Positions 18,271-26,685 of a DNA stretch of 64,000 bases are shown here, in pieces; the first letter of the stretch is position 1, and every line of letters begins with the position of its first letter. Position numbers and translations under genes: made by a program. The notes below the pieces were generated by a model that saw only the letters and a program-made list of their open reading frames with translations, was not told the DNA's origin and did not search any database. Location: positions 248,001-312,000 of the forward strand of contig JACQZI010000007.1 of NCBI GenBank assembly GCA_016207825.1. The letters are read 5' to 3'. This DNA comes from Planctomycetota bacterium (GTDB lineage Bacteria > Planctomycetota > MHYJ01 > JACQXL01 > JACQZI01).

Positions 18271-18288
18271 TCGAAATTCCTCCCCCCG

Positions 18289-18915
18289 CTACGCGTTCTT
18301 GAGGACGATTCCCTCAACGATATTGGCGACATCCTCGCATCGGTCGGTCGCCCGTTCCAAATCCTCGTAAATCTCTTTCCATTTTATCACGTAAATCGGG
18401 TCGTCCTTTTTGCCTTCGAACAGTTCCACCATAGACTTGCGCAAAAGCACATCGCCTTCGTTTTCTATGGTATTAACGGCAATACAGCAATCGAAAATGC
18501 ATTTCTGGTCTTTTATTTTGCGCAAACTGGAAATCCCCGTTGAAAGAACTTCGGTGGCTTTAACCAGGATTTTACCGAACGATTTGGCGTGTTCCGTGAC
18601 ATAAGGGATTTTGTATAGCGATAACCGGCTGGCCGCGGCATCCATAAAATCTAAAACGTCATCTAGTTTGGTTATCAGCGCGTAAATATCCTCCCGTTCA
18701 AGCGGCGTCACGAAGGTTTTATTGACCATTTCCACGGTCTGGTGCGTAAGCTGATCACCCTGGTGTTCGATATCTTTCATCCTCTTGATTTTCTGCTCGA
18801 CATCTTTGGGATAATTCTGCAGTAAGTCATCCAACGCTTTGGCGCCCTGGCAGGTGTTGTTTGCCGCCTTCTCGAATAATTCGTAGAATTCCTTGTCCTT
18901 GCTTAATCCAAACAT
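18289..18915 (-). CDS. DUF47 (PhoU-like) phosphate transport regulator
   Basis: 208 residues, all helical, with PhoU-like motifs: KDIEHQGDQLTHQTVEMVNKT-type acidic helices, FVTPLEREDIYALITKLDDVLDF and a second half with ENEGDVLLRKSMVELFE. DUF47 proteins accompany PiT transporters and probably modulate them. AAGGAG site before the ATG at 18915. First gene of a two-gene phosphate operon with the PiT permease. Confidence 0.93.
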   Translation of the reverse strand: MFGLSKDKEFYELFEKAANNTCQGAKALDDLLQNYPKDVEQKIKRMKDIEHQGDQLTHQTVEMVNKTFVTPLEREDIYALITKLDDVLDFMDAAASRLSLYKIPYVTEHAKSFGKILVKATEVLSTGISSLRKIKDQKCIFDCCIAVNTIENEGDVLLRKSMVELFEGKKDDPIYVIKWKEIYEDLERATDRCEDVANIVEGIVLKNA

Positions 18916-19030
18916 AATCCTCTCCTTATTTGCATTTTAAAGAGTAAAACAAAATCAGGTGATTAAACCACGTAATATAAAATTTGTCAAAGGTTTTTAC
19001 TATGGATAGTTTTCATATCCGCGGGCCGGA

Positions 19031-19300
19031 TTAATTTGATTTATACAAACGGTTGTAATGCTCCTCATAAACGTTACGGGGCACCATTTTATACGCCAGA
19101 AACAGCAATAAGGGAACGATGATAATATCATCCAATTGCACCAGCACCGGTATGAAATCCGGTATCAGGTCGAAAGGCAGCATAAAATAACCGGCCGCCA
19201 GCGCGATCAGCCAGCGCGCCAGGCGCGGAGTGCGCTTGTCGCAGTAAATCGCCCGGTAAAGCTCCATCCGCTGTTTCAGGCTTGTTAATATTTTTCTCAT
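19031..19300 (-). CDS. DUF1232 (YkvA-type) small membrane protein
   Basis: 89 residues. The core ARWLIALAAGYFMLPFDLIPDF (28-49) with PFDLIPDFIP is the DUF1232/YkvA signature: a hydrophobic hairpin with conserved Asp and Pro. Function unknown. Its ATG overlaps the TGA of tsaD by one base (TGATG), so it is translationally coupled to tsaD. Confidence 0.88.
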   Translation of the reverse strand: MRKILTSLKQRMELYRAIYCDKRTPRLARWLIALAAGYFMLPFDLIPDFIPVLVQLDDIIIVPLLLFLAYKMVPRNVYEEHYNRLYKSN

Positions 19301-20319
19301 CAGGTCGGCACCGCGTCAAGGTAAAGATTATTTGCTTTGATATCTTTCTTTTTATGGTAAGCCACTCCGGCAATCATCGCGGCGTTATCCGTGCAGAGCC
19401 AAATAGGCGGGATGACCAGCCGGATATTTCCCCTTTCAGCCTCTGACTGCATCTTATCGCGCAGGCGACTGTTGGCAACGACTCCTCCGCCGACGATTAT
19501 TGTCTTTGCCTTGAATTTATCTGCGGCGCTAAAAACCCTTTCCGTAATCGTCTCCACCACCGCCTCCTGGAAACTTGCCGCCACGTCCGGAACCTTTATC
19601 CCGCGCTTTAATGGGCTGCTCTTTGTGGCGTTCTGGCCCTTGGCGTAATATAAGACGGCGGTCTTAAGCCCGCTGAAACTGAAGTTGAATGATTTCCGGT
19701 CGGGCACGCCTAAAGGAAATCTTATCGCCTTCGGGTTTCCTTTCATCGCGGCCTTCTGTATGCTCGGACCGCCCGGATAGCCCAATCCGAGAATCGCCGC
19801 CACCTTGTCAAACGCCTCGCCTGCCGCGTCGTCAACCGTAGAGCCTATACGCCGGTATTTGTTTATACTGGACATTAAATAGAGCGAGGTATGTCCACCT
19901 GACGCGACTAAACCTATCGCCGGATAATTAATATTAGAATTTGTCGCCAGGTATCCCGCATAGAGATGCGCTTCCGAATGGTTTATCCCGATAAGCGGCT
20001 TATTAAGGATAAGGCTTAGAGATTTAGCCGCCGAGACCCCGACCAAGAGCGCCCCGACCAACCCCGGCGTATTGGCAACGGCAATTGCGTCTATATCTTT
20101 TAGCTTCAGCCTCGCCTTAGTTATCGCACGGTCGATAACCGGAAGGATTGATTCAATATGTGCCCGGCAAGCGATTTCCGGCACCACGCCCCCGTATAAC
20201 TTGTGCAAATCTTCCTGCGATACGACCACATTGGATAAAATCCTATAGCCATCAACAACCACGCTTGCCGCGGTTTCGTCGCAGGAGCTTTCGATACCCA
20301 GGCAAATAAAACGCTTCAT
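19300..20319 (-). CDS. tsaD: tRNA N6-adenosine threonylcarbamoyltransferase
   Basis: 339 residues. GIESSCDETAASVV (8-21) is the ATPase start motif, HSEAH (114-118) provides the two metal-binding histidines (the usual Gly is Ala here), and GLVASGGHTSLYL, VDDAAGEAFDKV and IVGGGVVANSRLRD follow in the expected order. It transfers the threonylcarbamoyl group to A37 of ANN-decoding tRNAs. It overlaps purN by 4 bp upstream and the DUF1232 gene by 1 bp downstream. Confidence 0.97.
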   Translation of the reverse strand: MKRFICLGIESSCDETAASVVVDGYRILSNVVVSQEDLHKLYGGVVPEIACRAHIESILPVIDRAITKARLKLKDIDAIAVANTPGLVGALLVGVSAAKSLSLILNKPLIGINHSEAHLYAGYLATNSNINYPAIGLVASGGHTSLYLMSSINKYRRIGSTVDDAAGEAFDKVAAILGLGYPGGPSIQKAAMKGNPKAIRFPLGVPDRKSFNFSFSGLKTAVLYYAKGQNATKSSPLKRGIKVPDVAASFQEAVVETITERVFSAADKFKAKTIIVGGGVVANSRLRDKMQSEAERGNIRLVIPPIWLCTDNAAMIAGVAYHKKKDIKANNLYLDAVPT

Positions 20320-20939
20320 TTCAGTATTATAACCTTATCATTTTCTATCTTGATTCTTCTCTCGGCAAATAATCTGATGGCTTCCGGATAAGCGATGAGT
20401 TCCTCCGCAAAGACACGGTCAGCCAGCGAATGCGGGGTATCGCTTGCCAATACCGGAATCTTCCTCTGCAGGATTATCGGTCCCTTGTCATAAACATTAT
20501 CCGCGAAGTGGACCGTGCATCCGGTAAACTTGGCGCCGGCCGCTATCACCGCCTCGTGGACTTTATCCGTATAAAAACCCTTCCCTCCGAATGCCGGCAG
20601 AAGCGCCGGATGGATATTCATCACCTTACGCTCGTATTCGGGCGGAATTTTATAAAGGTTAAGGAACCCAGCCATGGTAATCAAATCTATCGGATAATTC
20701 TTAAGGACCTTATTTATCGCGTCGCTGAATTCTTCCGAGCTCTTGAACTCCTTGCGGTTGACCGTAAAGGCGGGGATATTATGCTTCCTGGCTCTGTCCA
20801 AGCCGACAACGTTGGGCTTGCTGGAAATGACCATCTGAATCTTGGCTGGAAGTTCTCCCTTGGCAATCAGGTCGATAAAATTCTGCAACGTCCTCCCCGA
20901 ACCCGATATCAAAACCGCTAGGTTAATAATATTCCTCAT
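20316..20939 (-). CDS. purN: Phosphoribosylglycinamide formyltransferase
   Basis: 207 residues. Phosphate loop LISGSGRTLQN (10-20), catalytic Asn108 and His110 in MNIHPALLPAFGG, and Asp151 in YDKGPIILQRK match PurN. It formylates GAR with 10-formyl-tetrahydrofolate in purine synthesis. Four-base ATGA overlap with tsaD. The spacer before it, 20944-20971, is a 7-bp phased repeat that begins at the stop codon of the preceding peptidase gene. Confidence 0.96.
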   Translation of the reverse strand: MRNIINLAVLISGSGRTLQNFIDLIAKGELPAKIQMVISSKPNVVGLDRARKHNIPAFTVNRKEFKSSEEFSDAINKVLKNYPIDLITMAGFLNLYKIPPEYERKVMNIHPALLPAFGGKGFYTDKVHEAVIAAGAKFTGCTVHFADNVYDKGPIILQRKIPVLASDTPHSLADRVFAEELIAYPEAIRLFAERRIKIENDKVIILK

Positions 20940-20943
20940 CTTA

Positions 20944-20971
20944 TCCTCACTCCTCGCTACTCGCTACTCAC
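20944..20971. repeat. 7-bp phased repeat between peptidase and purN
   Basis: Four units of 7 bp on the plus strand (TCCTCAC, TCCTCGC, TACTCGC, TACTCAC). It overlaps the TGA of the upstream gene and nearly fills the 28-bp spacer to purN. One arm only. One of several phased elements in this window. Confidence 0.75.
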
Positions 20972-21879
20972 TTCACAATGGCGGTTGCCGCCATCTGCTG
21001 ATTCGACGCAATCCCATACCCGTCGAGCGAAACCGCGATAACGCCGATGGGCATCTCCTTCGGATACAGCTTCACTCCCCATTCACAGGCATGCTGGGCG
21101 GAGAACCTTTCCGCCATCTTTTGGTATATCTCGCGGGCGAGCATCTTCTTGGTGATTTCCTCCCCGATTCCGGTCGATGCCACCGCGCCGAACGGCCCGG
21201 CATAGAATCCGCATCCGACCAGCGGCGTATCCCCGATTCTTCCAGACAGCATGAAAGAGGTCCCTCCGGTCGAGTCTGCCACCGCGAAGTTATTCTTCCC
21301 GTCCCGCGCCACCACGCCGACGGTGTCATGCACGCCTTTTAGGTATGCCTTAAGGAACCGCAGGTTCTTTTTCTCCTCCCATTTCTGGGTAATCCATTGG
21401 GGAAGCTTGTTCGTCTTCATCTGGCGCATGCGCTTGGCATAAAGCTTTATCGCCTTTTGGGTTGAAGGGTCGTAATCCGGGAAACCTTTCAGTCGGGCGA
21501 AATCCGTCGCGCCCTTGCCGGATAAGAATGTATGGGGAGAGCCGACCAGCGCATAAGCTACCTTAACCGGGTTCTTGACGCGCTGGATAACCGCCACCGC
21601 GCCGAGCGCGCCATTGGAATCCATTACCGCGGCATCCATCTCTATGCTCTTGCCATCCAAGCGCAGATACGAACCCGTCCCGGCATTGAAGCGCGGGTCA
21701 TCTTCCATGGACATCACGCCGGCAACTGCCGCCTCCAGGACCGAACCGGTCTTTTTAAAGGCTTTCAGCGCCTCTCTGGCGGCCTTGTCCGTGCCGTCTT
21801 TTAAAGTAAGCGGACTGCCCGTCCCGCCGTGCGCGACGATGATTACTTTAGTCCTGCGCGAAGTCGAAGGGTTCTTCAT
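20968..21879 (-). CDS. Isoaspartyl peptidase/L-asparaginase (Ntn hydrolase)
   Basis: 303 residues. HGGTGS near the start, DPRFNAGTGSYL (61-72), then the autocleavage site GVHDTVG with catalytic Thr186, GGTSFMLSGRIGDTPLVG and GFYAGPFGAVASTGIGE. The protein should cleave itself before Thr186 into alpha and beta chains, and hydrolyse isoaspartyl dipeptides or asparagine. No signal peptide, so cytoplasmic. Possibly first gene of peptidase-purN-tsaD-DUF1232. Confidence 0.92.
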   Translation of the reverse strand: MKNPSTSRRTKVIIVAHGGTGSPLTLKDGTDKAAREALKAFKKTGSVLEAAVAGVMSMEDDPRFNAGTGSYLRLDGKSIEMDAAVMDSNGALGAVAVIQRVKNPVKVAYALVGSPHTFLSGKGATDFARLKGFPDYDPSTQKAIKLYAKRMRQMKTNKLPQWITQKWEEKKNLRFLKAYLKGVHDTVGVVARDGKNNFAVADSTGGTSFMLSGRIGDTPLVGCGFYAGPFGAVASTGIGEEITKKMLAREIYQKMAERFSAQHACEWGVKLYPKEMPIGVIAVSLDGYGIASNQQMAATAIVK

Positions 21880-21942
21880 ATATTATTATATCTTTCCTAA
21901 TTATTTCCCCTCCATTTACGGGAGGGGGCCGGGGGAGGGCGA

Positions 21943-22602
21943 TTATTTTCGCTCCCTCTTTCGCTCTGTGCTTCCAACGCCCAGCATTCTCAAAATAATA
22001 GATACAAATAACCCAAAGGCAAAGCCGCCGGCATGCGCCCAGTAAGCCATGCCAGACGGCATATTATAACTTATTTCCGCGTAGGAAAGCAATAATTGTT
22101 GGACAAACCAAAAGCCCAGGAACACGATTGCCGGCATATAAAAGGAGAAGGGGAAGATAAGGAAGATTGCCCAGAACTTGATTCGGCTGAAGGGGAAAAA
22201 GGCCAGGTAACTGCCGAGTATTCCGGCAACCGCTCCGGAAGCGCCGATGGTCGGTATATCGGAGGCGTAATGCGTCACCACGTGCGCCCCGCTGGCGATA
22301 AGCCCGCTCACCAGATACAAAACCAGGTAGCCGAAATGTCCGACTTTATCTTCCACGTTATCCCCGCAGATTAAAAGGAAGAGCATATTGCCGATAAGGT
22401 GCGCCAGGCTCCCGTGGAGGAACATAGATGTAAGGAAGGTAAGCGGCTCCAATCTCTCCGGGATAAGGGCGTATTGGTAGATGAAATCCTCGTCCAGCCC
22501 ATATGCGAAAAAGACGTAGCAGTTGACGGCGGCCAGAAGGTAGTTAACGAATGGGAAAGTCCTTCTCGAATTGACATCGCCGACGGGCAGCACGATAAAC
22601 AT
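21943..22602 (-). CDS. Rhomboid-family intramembrane serine protease
   Basis: 219 residues, six membrane helices. Catalytic Ser122 in GASGA and His190 in WAHAGGFAFG form the dyad; HGSLAHLIGNMLFL (63-76) is the conserved loop-helix 2 segment. The C-terminus is a short charged tail. A candidate -10 (TATAGA, 22611-22616) ends exactly 8 bp before the ATG, so the mRNA may be leaderless. Substrates unknown. Confidence 0.93.
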   Translation of the reverse strand: MFIVLPVGDVNSRRTFPFVNYLLAAVNCYVFFAYGLDEDFIYQYALIPERLEPLTFLTSMFLHGSLAHLIGNMLFLLICGDNVEDKVGHFGYLVLYLVSGLIASGAHVVTHYASDIPTIGASGAVAGILGSYLAFFPFSRIKFWAIFLIFPFSFYMPAIVFLGFWFVQQLLLSYAEISYNMPSGMAYWAHAGGFAFGLFVSIILRMLGVGSTERKRERK

Positions 22603-22620
22603 AAATAATTTCTATAGTGC

Positions 22621-22681
22621 ACCGATTGAACTGATTTCTCTGATAAACAAAACCATCGGCTTAATTCGCTTAATCTGTGTA
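22621..22681. repeat. Inverted 9-bp phased element
   Basis: Left arm of three 9-bp units (ACCGATTGA, ACTGATTTC, TCTGATAAA) and right arm whose reverse complement is TACACAGAT, TAAGCGAAT, TAAGCCGAT, with a short spacer. Same unit type (nCnGATTnn) as the element at 36603. It sits just upstream of the rhomboid gene. The rest of 22682-22903 holds no gene I can support. Confidence 0.75.
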
Positions 22682-22903
22682 CAAGCAACCTATATTATAA
22701 AAGTAGTTTACAAAATGTAAACATAAACCAGATCATTCACCGCCAATCCGTAGAGATCATGGAGAAATAATTTATAAGGGAAACAAAGGGGAAGGAAAAT
22801 AAATCCTGATCTCTTTATGAAAAGGACTTGACAAGAGCAGTGTTGTGCTGATAAGAAGCATCAACCTTCCGGCAATGATATACAAAACCATCTTCATACA
22901 GTT

Positions 22904-23710
22904 TTATTTAATTGCTCTTTTCTCAAACACGGCAACTACCGGGAAATGGTCAGAGCCGCCGCCATGAATTACCATTGCGTTAAGGCAGTATAATTTCTTG
23001 GAATACAGGATATGATCGAATCTTTTCTTTAGTGTAATATAACTCGTCTGCCATTCCCAGGTTTTGCTTTTGTAATCAAATTCTGCCAGTGCATCGGTAT
23101 ATCCCTGCTTGACCGCCCATTCAATCGCATCACTTGAATCGCTCTCGTTAAAATCACCCAGGACAATCGTGGCGGTTTCTTTTTTAAGGTGCGAGAAGAG
23201 CGTTTGTATCTCGCCCAGGCGTATTTCAGGTGTTGATAAATAAGCGCCGATGCTGAAACTGCCTTTGTTATTAAGCGTTGGGTGGAGATGGACACTCAGG
23301 ATTTGTATGGACCCGATATCGGTTTCGAATTCGTTGACCCAGCCTGGAAACCAGCCTTTAGCCGGCAGGATATATTTAAGTTCTTTAAAGGGTTTCTTTG
23401 AAAATAACGCCTGCCCTCCGGCGCCGCCTTCATGGCGGAAATCAATAAATGGATAAATGCCTTCTAGTCCGACAGATAAGAACCTTTCCCAGTCCGGAGT
23501 GGTTTCTTGAAGGCAGATGATATCCGCGTTTATGTCGCGCAATATCCGGAGCGTTTCATTAGACTGGGGCATGCCCCAATTAACATTCCATGTCACGATT
23601 TTGAAGTGCGGCCCGGTCGGCTCCTCCGGTTTTCTTAACACCCTATGAACGCAGGATAAAGACAGGGTGAGAATTAGCGTGATTAATATGCAACGAAAGC
23701 CCTTACCCAT
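22904..23710 (-). CDS. Endonuclease/exonuclease/phosphatase-family lipoprotein
   Basis: 268 residues. Signal peptide with lipobox LSLSC (about 16-20), so the enzyme should be lipid-anchored outside the inner membrane. EEP-fold motifs in order: TWNVNW, ICLQET, SVHLHPTL, LGDFNESDSSDAI and a final SDHFPVV. The Mg-dependent phosphodiesterase core is complete. Substrate could be nucleic acid or a phospholipid headgroup; the location argues against DNA repair. A TATAAT (23719-23724) lies exactly 8 bp before the ATG, partly inside the end of glyS, so it may be transcribed on its own. Confidence 0.88.
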   Translation of the reverse strand: MGKGFRCILITLILTLSLSCVHRVLRKPEEPTGPHFKIVTWNVNWGMPQSNETLRILRDINADIICLQETTPDWERFLSVGLEGIYPFIDFRHEGGAGGQALFSKKPFKELKYILPAKGWFPGWVNEFETDIGSIQILSVHLHPTLNNKGSFSIGAYLSTPEIRLGEIQTLFSHLKKETATIVLGDFNESDSSDAIEWAVKQGYTDALAEFDYKSKTWEWQTSYITLKKRFDHILYSKKLYCLNAMVIHGGGSDHFPVVAVFEKRAIK

Positions 23711-23724
23711 AAAAATAGATTATA

Positions 23725-25854
23725 TTACTTAACGGTGGCCTTGCCACTAACCACCTGTGACAAATCGGCGATGTGCTCGGAATACAACTTGTTTATATGC
23801 CTCATCATCAATATCCGGTTGTTCTTCAGCATCTGGTCCGGCACATTCACAAACACCTTATCAAAAAACGTGTGCACCGGCTCGGCAAATACCTTGGCAT
23901 ATAAAATCGAGGCGTCATAATATTTCTGCTGGCTGATGAGCGACTGAATCTGGTCCTTGTTATTCCGGTATGCCTCCCACAGGATATGCTCTTCCTTTTC
24001 CCTCAAAAGCTCGTCACGGACCGCGCCCGAGGCCTGCGATGCTTTCTGGATATTATAAGTCCGTTCCACCACCTCAACCAGCTTGGGCCAGGAGGCGTGC
24101 GTATGCAGTTTCACCAAATCCTTCAGGCGCGTCTTGAATAAGGACATATTGTCAAACCCGCTATTCAACACCGCCTGCACCAAATCGTGCGGATGCTGTT
24201 CATCCACGTGGCGGTTAATCAGCCGTTCCTGGAAAAACGCCATTATCTTATCCGCGTATTCCCGCGATTGCCCGAACTGAATCCGGTTTTTATCCGCCAA
24301 TGTTTGTATCGTCCTTTGTATCTGCTCAAGTGCAAAGAGCATCAGTTTCCGGATAGAGGGCAGTGGAAGCCCGTTTTCCTCGATTATCCTGATAACGCCC
24401 AGCACCTGACGGCGCACCGCGTAAGGGTCCTGCGAACCGGTCGGCTCGAATCCGGCGACAAAGCAGGCCGTGATATTATCAAACTTCTCGGCAAGCGAAA
24501 GTACTATCCCGGAGGTTGATTTCGGGATGGCGTCATCCGCGGTCCGCGGTAAATAATGTTCTTTGATGGCGATGGCAACCTCTTCCGCGGCGCCCTGGAT
24601 GCGCGAGTATTCATAGCCCATGATGCCCTGCAAATCCGGGAACTCGCCGACCATCTCGGTCAGTAAATCGGTCTTGCAGAGTTCCGCCGCGCGGGAGACG
24701 GTCAAGGTGATATCCGAACCGTAATTAAGCTCGGAGCAGATGAAAAGTCCGATTTGCTTAATCCTTTGGGATTTATCGTAGAAAGAGCCGAGCCTGCCCA
24801 GGAACGCCATCTGCTTAAGGTTTTCCGTTTTGGAGGCAAGCGGTATCTTTTTATCCTTTTCCCAGAAGAAGCGGGCATCGGTCAGGCGCGCCCTTAAGAC
24901 CCTTTCGTTGCCTTCACGCACGAGTTTCCGGTCTTTGCCTCCGTTGGTGATGACGATGAATTTGGAAAGCAATTTATTGTGGACATCGCGCACCGGGAAA
25001 TAGCGCTGGTGGCTTTTCATGGCGGATTCCAAAACCGCCGCGGGCAGTGCCAGGAATTCATGCTCGAATTCGCATTCCAATACCTCCGGATATTCGACGA
25101 GGTTGGTGACCTCATCAAGCAATTCCGTTTCCGTGAATTTGGAGCCGTGCTTTTTCAGGGCGTGGAGTAGCAATTGATGTATTTCCTCGCGCCGCTCGTC
25201 GTGGTCAACCATGACCGAGGCGCGTAATAAGGCTTTTTTATACTGGCTATAATCAGCCGAGCTTATCGTAATCGGCTTGTTATTTAATATATGATGCCCG
25301 CGGGTTTTATTGGATGACGCGATATCTGATAGTGATATCTTTATGACTTTCCTGCCCAGCAATACTACCAGGGAGCGGATAGGGCGGGCAAAGGAGAATG
25401 CCTTATCCTGCCACCACATTGATTTGGGGAAGGAGAGCTTGTTTATAAGAGCGGGGATGATGCGCGCGAGAACCGCCTCTATCTTTTCGCCGCGGACGGT
25501 CTGGAGAATATAACAGACTTTTCCCTTGTCCGAATCCTTGACCTTGACATCTTCGGGCTTGGTCTGGTAACGGCGGGCGAATCCGATTAATGCCTCGGTC
25601 GGCTTGCCGTCTTCTTTAAAGGCGATGGCGATCTTGGGACCTAAGATTTCCTTGCTGAAAGAAGTCTGTGAGAGAGGCAGCCCGGCGGCAAAGAGGACCA
25701 TGCGGCGCGGGGTGCCGGTTGTATAGATTTTGCCGCAGGCCAGGCGCGATTCCTCCAGGAGCGCCTTAAAAGACTGCTCCATCTGGGCTAAAGCCGGGGT
25801 AAGATAACCGGCCGGAATCTCTTCTGTCCCTATTTCAAGCAGTAAGTTTGGCAT
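23725..25854 (-). CDS. glyS: Glycyl-tRNA synthetase beta subunit
   Basis: 709 residues, normal for GlyS. N-terminus LLLEIGTEEIPAGYL (4-18) and RGHHILNNKPI, LLDEVTNLVEYPEVL, MKSHQRYFPV, EFPDLQGIMGYEYSR and VRRQVLGVIRI are typical. The C-terminal HD/anticodon-binding part is complete. It acts with GlyQ (alpha), which is not in this window, so the two subunit genes are apart. An inverted CACAGAG element lies just upstream of the start. Confidence 0.97.
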   Translation of the reverse strand: MPNLLLEIGTEEIPAGYLTPALAQMEQSFKALLEESRLACGKIYTTGTPRRMVLFAAGLPLSQTSFSKEILGPKIAIAFKEDGKPTEALIGFARRYQTKPEDVKVKDSDKGKVCYILQTVRGEKIEAVLARIIPALINKLSFPKSMWWQDKAFSFARPIRSLVVLLGRKVIKISLSDIASSNKTRGHHILNNKPITISSADYSQYKKALLRASVMVDHDERREEIHQLLLHALKKHGSKFTETELLDEVTNLVEYPEVLECEFEHEFLALPAAVLESAMKSHQRYFPVRDVHNKLLSKFIVITNGGKDRKLVREGNERVLRARLTDARFFWEKDKKIPLASKTENLKQMAFLGRLGSFYDKSQRIKQIGLFICSELNYGSDITLTVSRAAELCKTDLLTEMVGEFPDLQGIMGYEYSRIQGAAEEVAIAIKEHYLPRTADDAIPKSTSGIVLSLAEKFDNITACFVAGFEPTGSQDPYAVRRQVLGVIRIIEENGLPLPSIRKLMLFALEQIQRTIQTLADKNRIQFGQSREYADKIMAFFQERLINRHVDEQHPHDLVQAVLNSGFDNMSLFKTRLKDLVKLHTHASWPKLVEVVERTYNIQKASQASGAVRDELLREKEEHILWEAYRNNKDQIQSLISQQKYYDASILYAKVFAEPVHTFFDKVFVNVPDQMLKNNRILMMRHINKLYSEHIADLSQVVSGKATVK

Positions 25855-25865
25855 AATTAATTAGT

Positions 25866-25924
25866 CACAGAGAGCACAGAGCCAGAATATTAATTTTTTC
25901 TCTGCGTACTCTGAGTCTCCGTGG
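25866..25924. repeat. Inverted 9-bp phased CACAGAG element
   Basis: Left arm CACAGAGAG, CACAGAGCC (25866-25883); right arm (reverse complement of 25897-25923) CACGGAGAC, TCAGAGTAC, GCAGAGAAA. Units are 9 bp. It lies between glyS (minus) and the DUF3568 gene (plus). The same unit type appears at 29882 and 31573. Confidence 0.75.
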
Positions 25925-26049
25925 CAAAACTTTAATTATATCTTATCACCATGGTCTCTAACGGGGCAAGATAAAAAGATAAACTTTTGGGGTCAGAATG
26001 ACGATTTAATATAAACAGTATCATTAAGCAACTTATTAAAGGAATTACA

Positions 26050-26451
26050 ATGAAAAATATTATTTTCTGCTTATTGCTGGGAGTTTTGGTTTTATCATCC
26101 GGCTGTCTGGCAGCCTTTGTGGGATTAGGGGCGGTGGGGGTATATTCATACAGCCAGGGGGAATTGGAAAGGACATATCCGGCGGATTTTCCAAAGACCT
26201 GGGAAGCGACCATGACGACATTGGAACAGCTGGAATTCGAAATCGGCAACCGCCAGAAGGATAATATTAACGGGCATCTGACCGCGAAAATGGCGGATGG
26301 CACGCCGATATACGCCAAGGTCAAGATGGTTTCAAGCGACGCAACCTCGGTGGGCATTCGGGTAGGGACTTTCGGAGACAGGGCGATTTCCGAGCATATC
26401 CACGATAAGATAAGAGACAAATTGAGGATTCCGGAGGGGGAGAGTAAGTAG
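26050..26451 (+). CDS. DUF3568-like lipoprotein
   Basis: 133 residues. Signal peptide and lipobox LSSGC (about 15-19), a Gly/Ala-rich hydrophobic linker (LAAFVGLGAVGVYSY), then a small alpha/beta domain with PADFPKTWEATMTTLEQL and ending in RDKLRIPEG. This arrangement is the DUF3568 family, function unknown. AAAGGAAT site 6 bp before the ATG. Confidence 0.82.
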   Translation: MKNIIFCLLLGVLVLSSGCLAAFVGLGAVGVYSYSQGELERTYPADFPKTWEATMTTLEQLEFEIGNRQKDNINGHLTAKMADGTPIYAKVKMVSSDATSVGIRVGTFGDRAISEHIHDKIRDKLRIPEGESK

Positions 26452-26493
26452 AGAATATTCCGATGCCTTCGGTCGGGACTCCGCTTCGCTACG

Positions 26494-26525
26494 CAGACTG
26501 CCAGAGAATCAGAGTATCAGACTAT
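26494..26525. repeat. 8-bp phased repeat
   Basis: Four consecutive 8-bp units: CAGACTGC, CAGAGAAT, CAGAGTAT, CAGACTAT. Directly followed by a 7-bp-stem hairpin TCCCGAC-gttc-GTCGGGA (26525-26542). It lies in the spacer between the DUF3568 gene and the HEAT gene. Confidence 0.7.
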
Positions 26526-26613
26526 CCCGACGTTCGTCGGGAGGCTTCGCACTCAGATTAGCGCATTCTTTGTCTTAAGCAACTTATCCAGCTTTTCATG
26601 ATTTTTACACAAA

Positions 26614-26641
26614 TTGGTTGCTGAAACGAGTCTAATATTAT
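26614..26641 (+). promoter_or_regulatory. Predicted promoter of the HEAT/radical SAM pair
   Basis: TTGGTT (26614-26619), 16-bp spacer, TATTAT (26636-26641). A start near 26649 would give a leader of about 37 nt containing the strong AGAAGGAGG ribosome site before the ATG at 26686. The 16-bp spacer matches most other promoters in this window. Confidence 0.5.
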
Positions 26642-26685
26642 ATAAAGAAGCTAACTATTATTGAATTTAAAGAAGGAGGAAACAC

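Noticed and set aside
22828-22856. TTGACA-N17-ATAAGA promoter on the plus strand
   Set aside because: No plus-strand gene follows for 3 kb and the -10 is poor.
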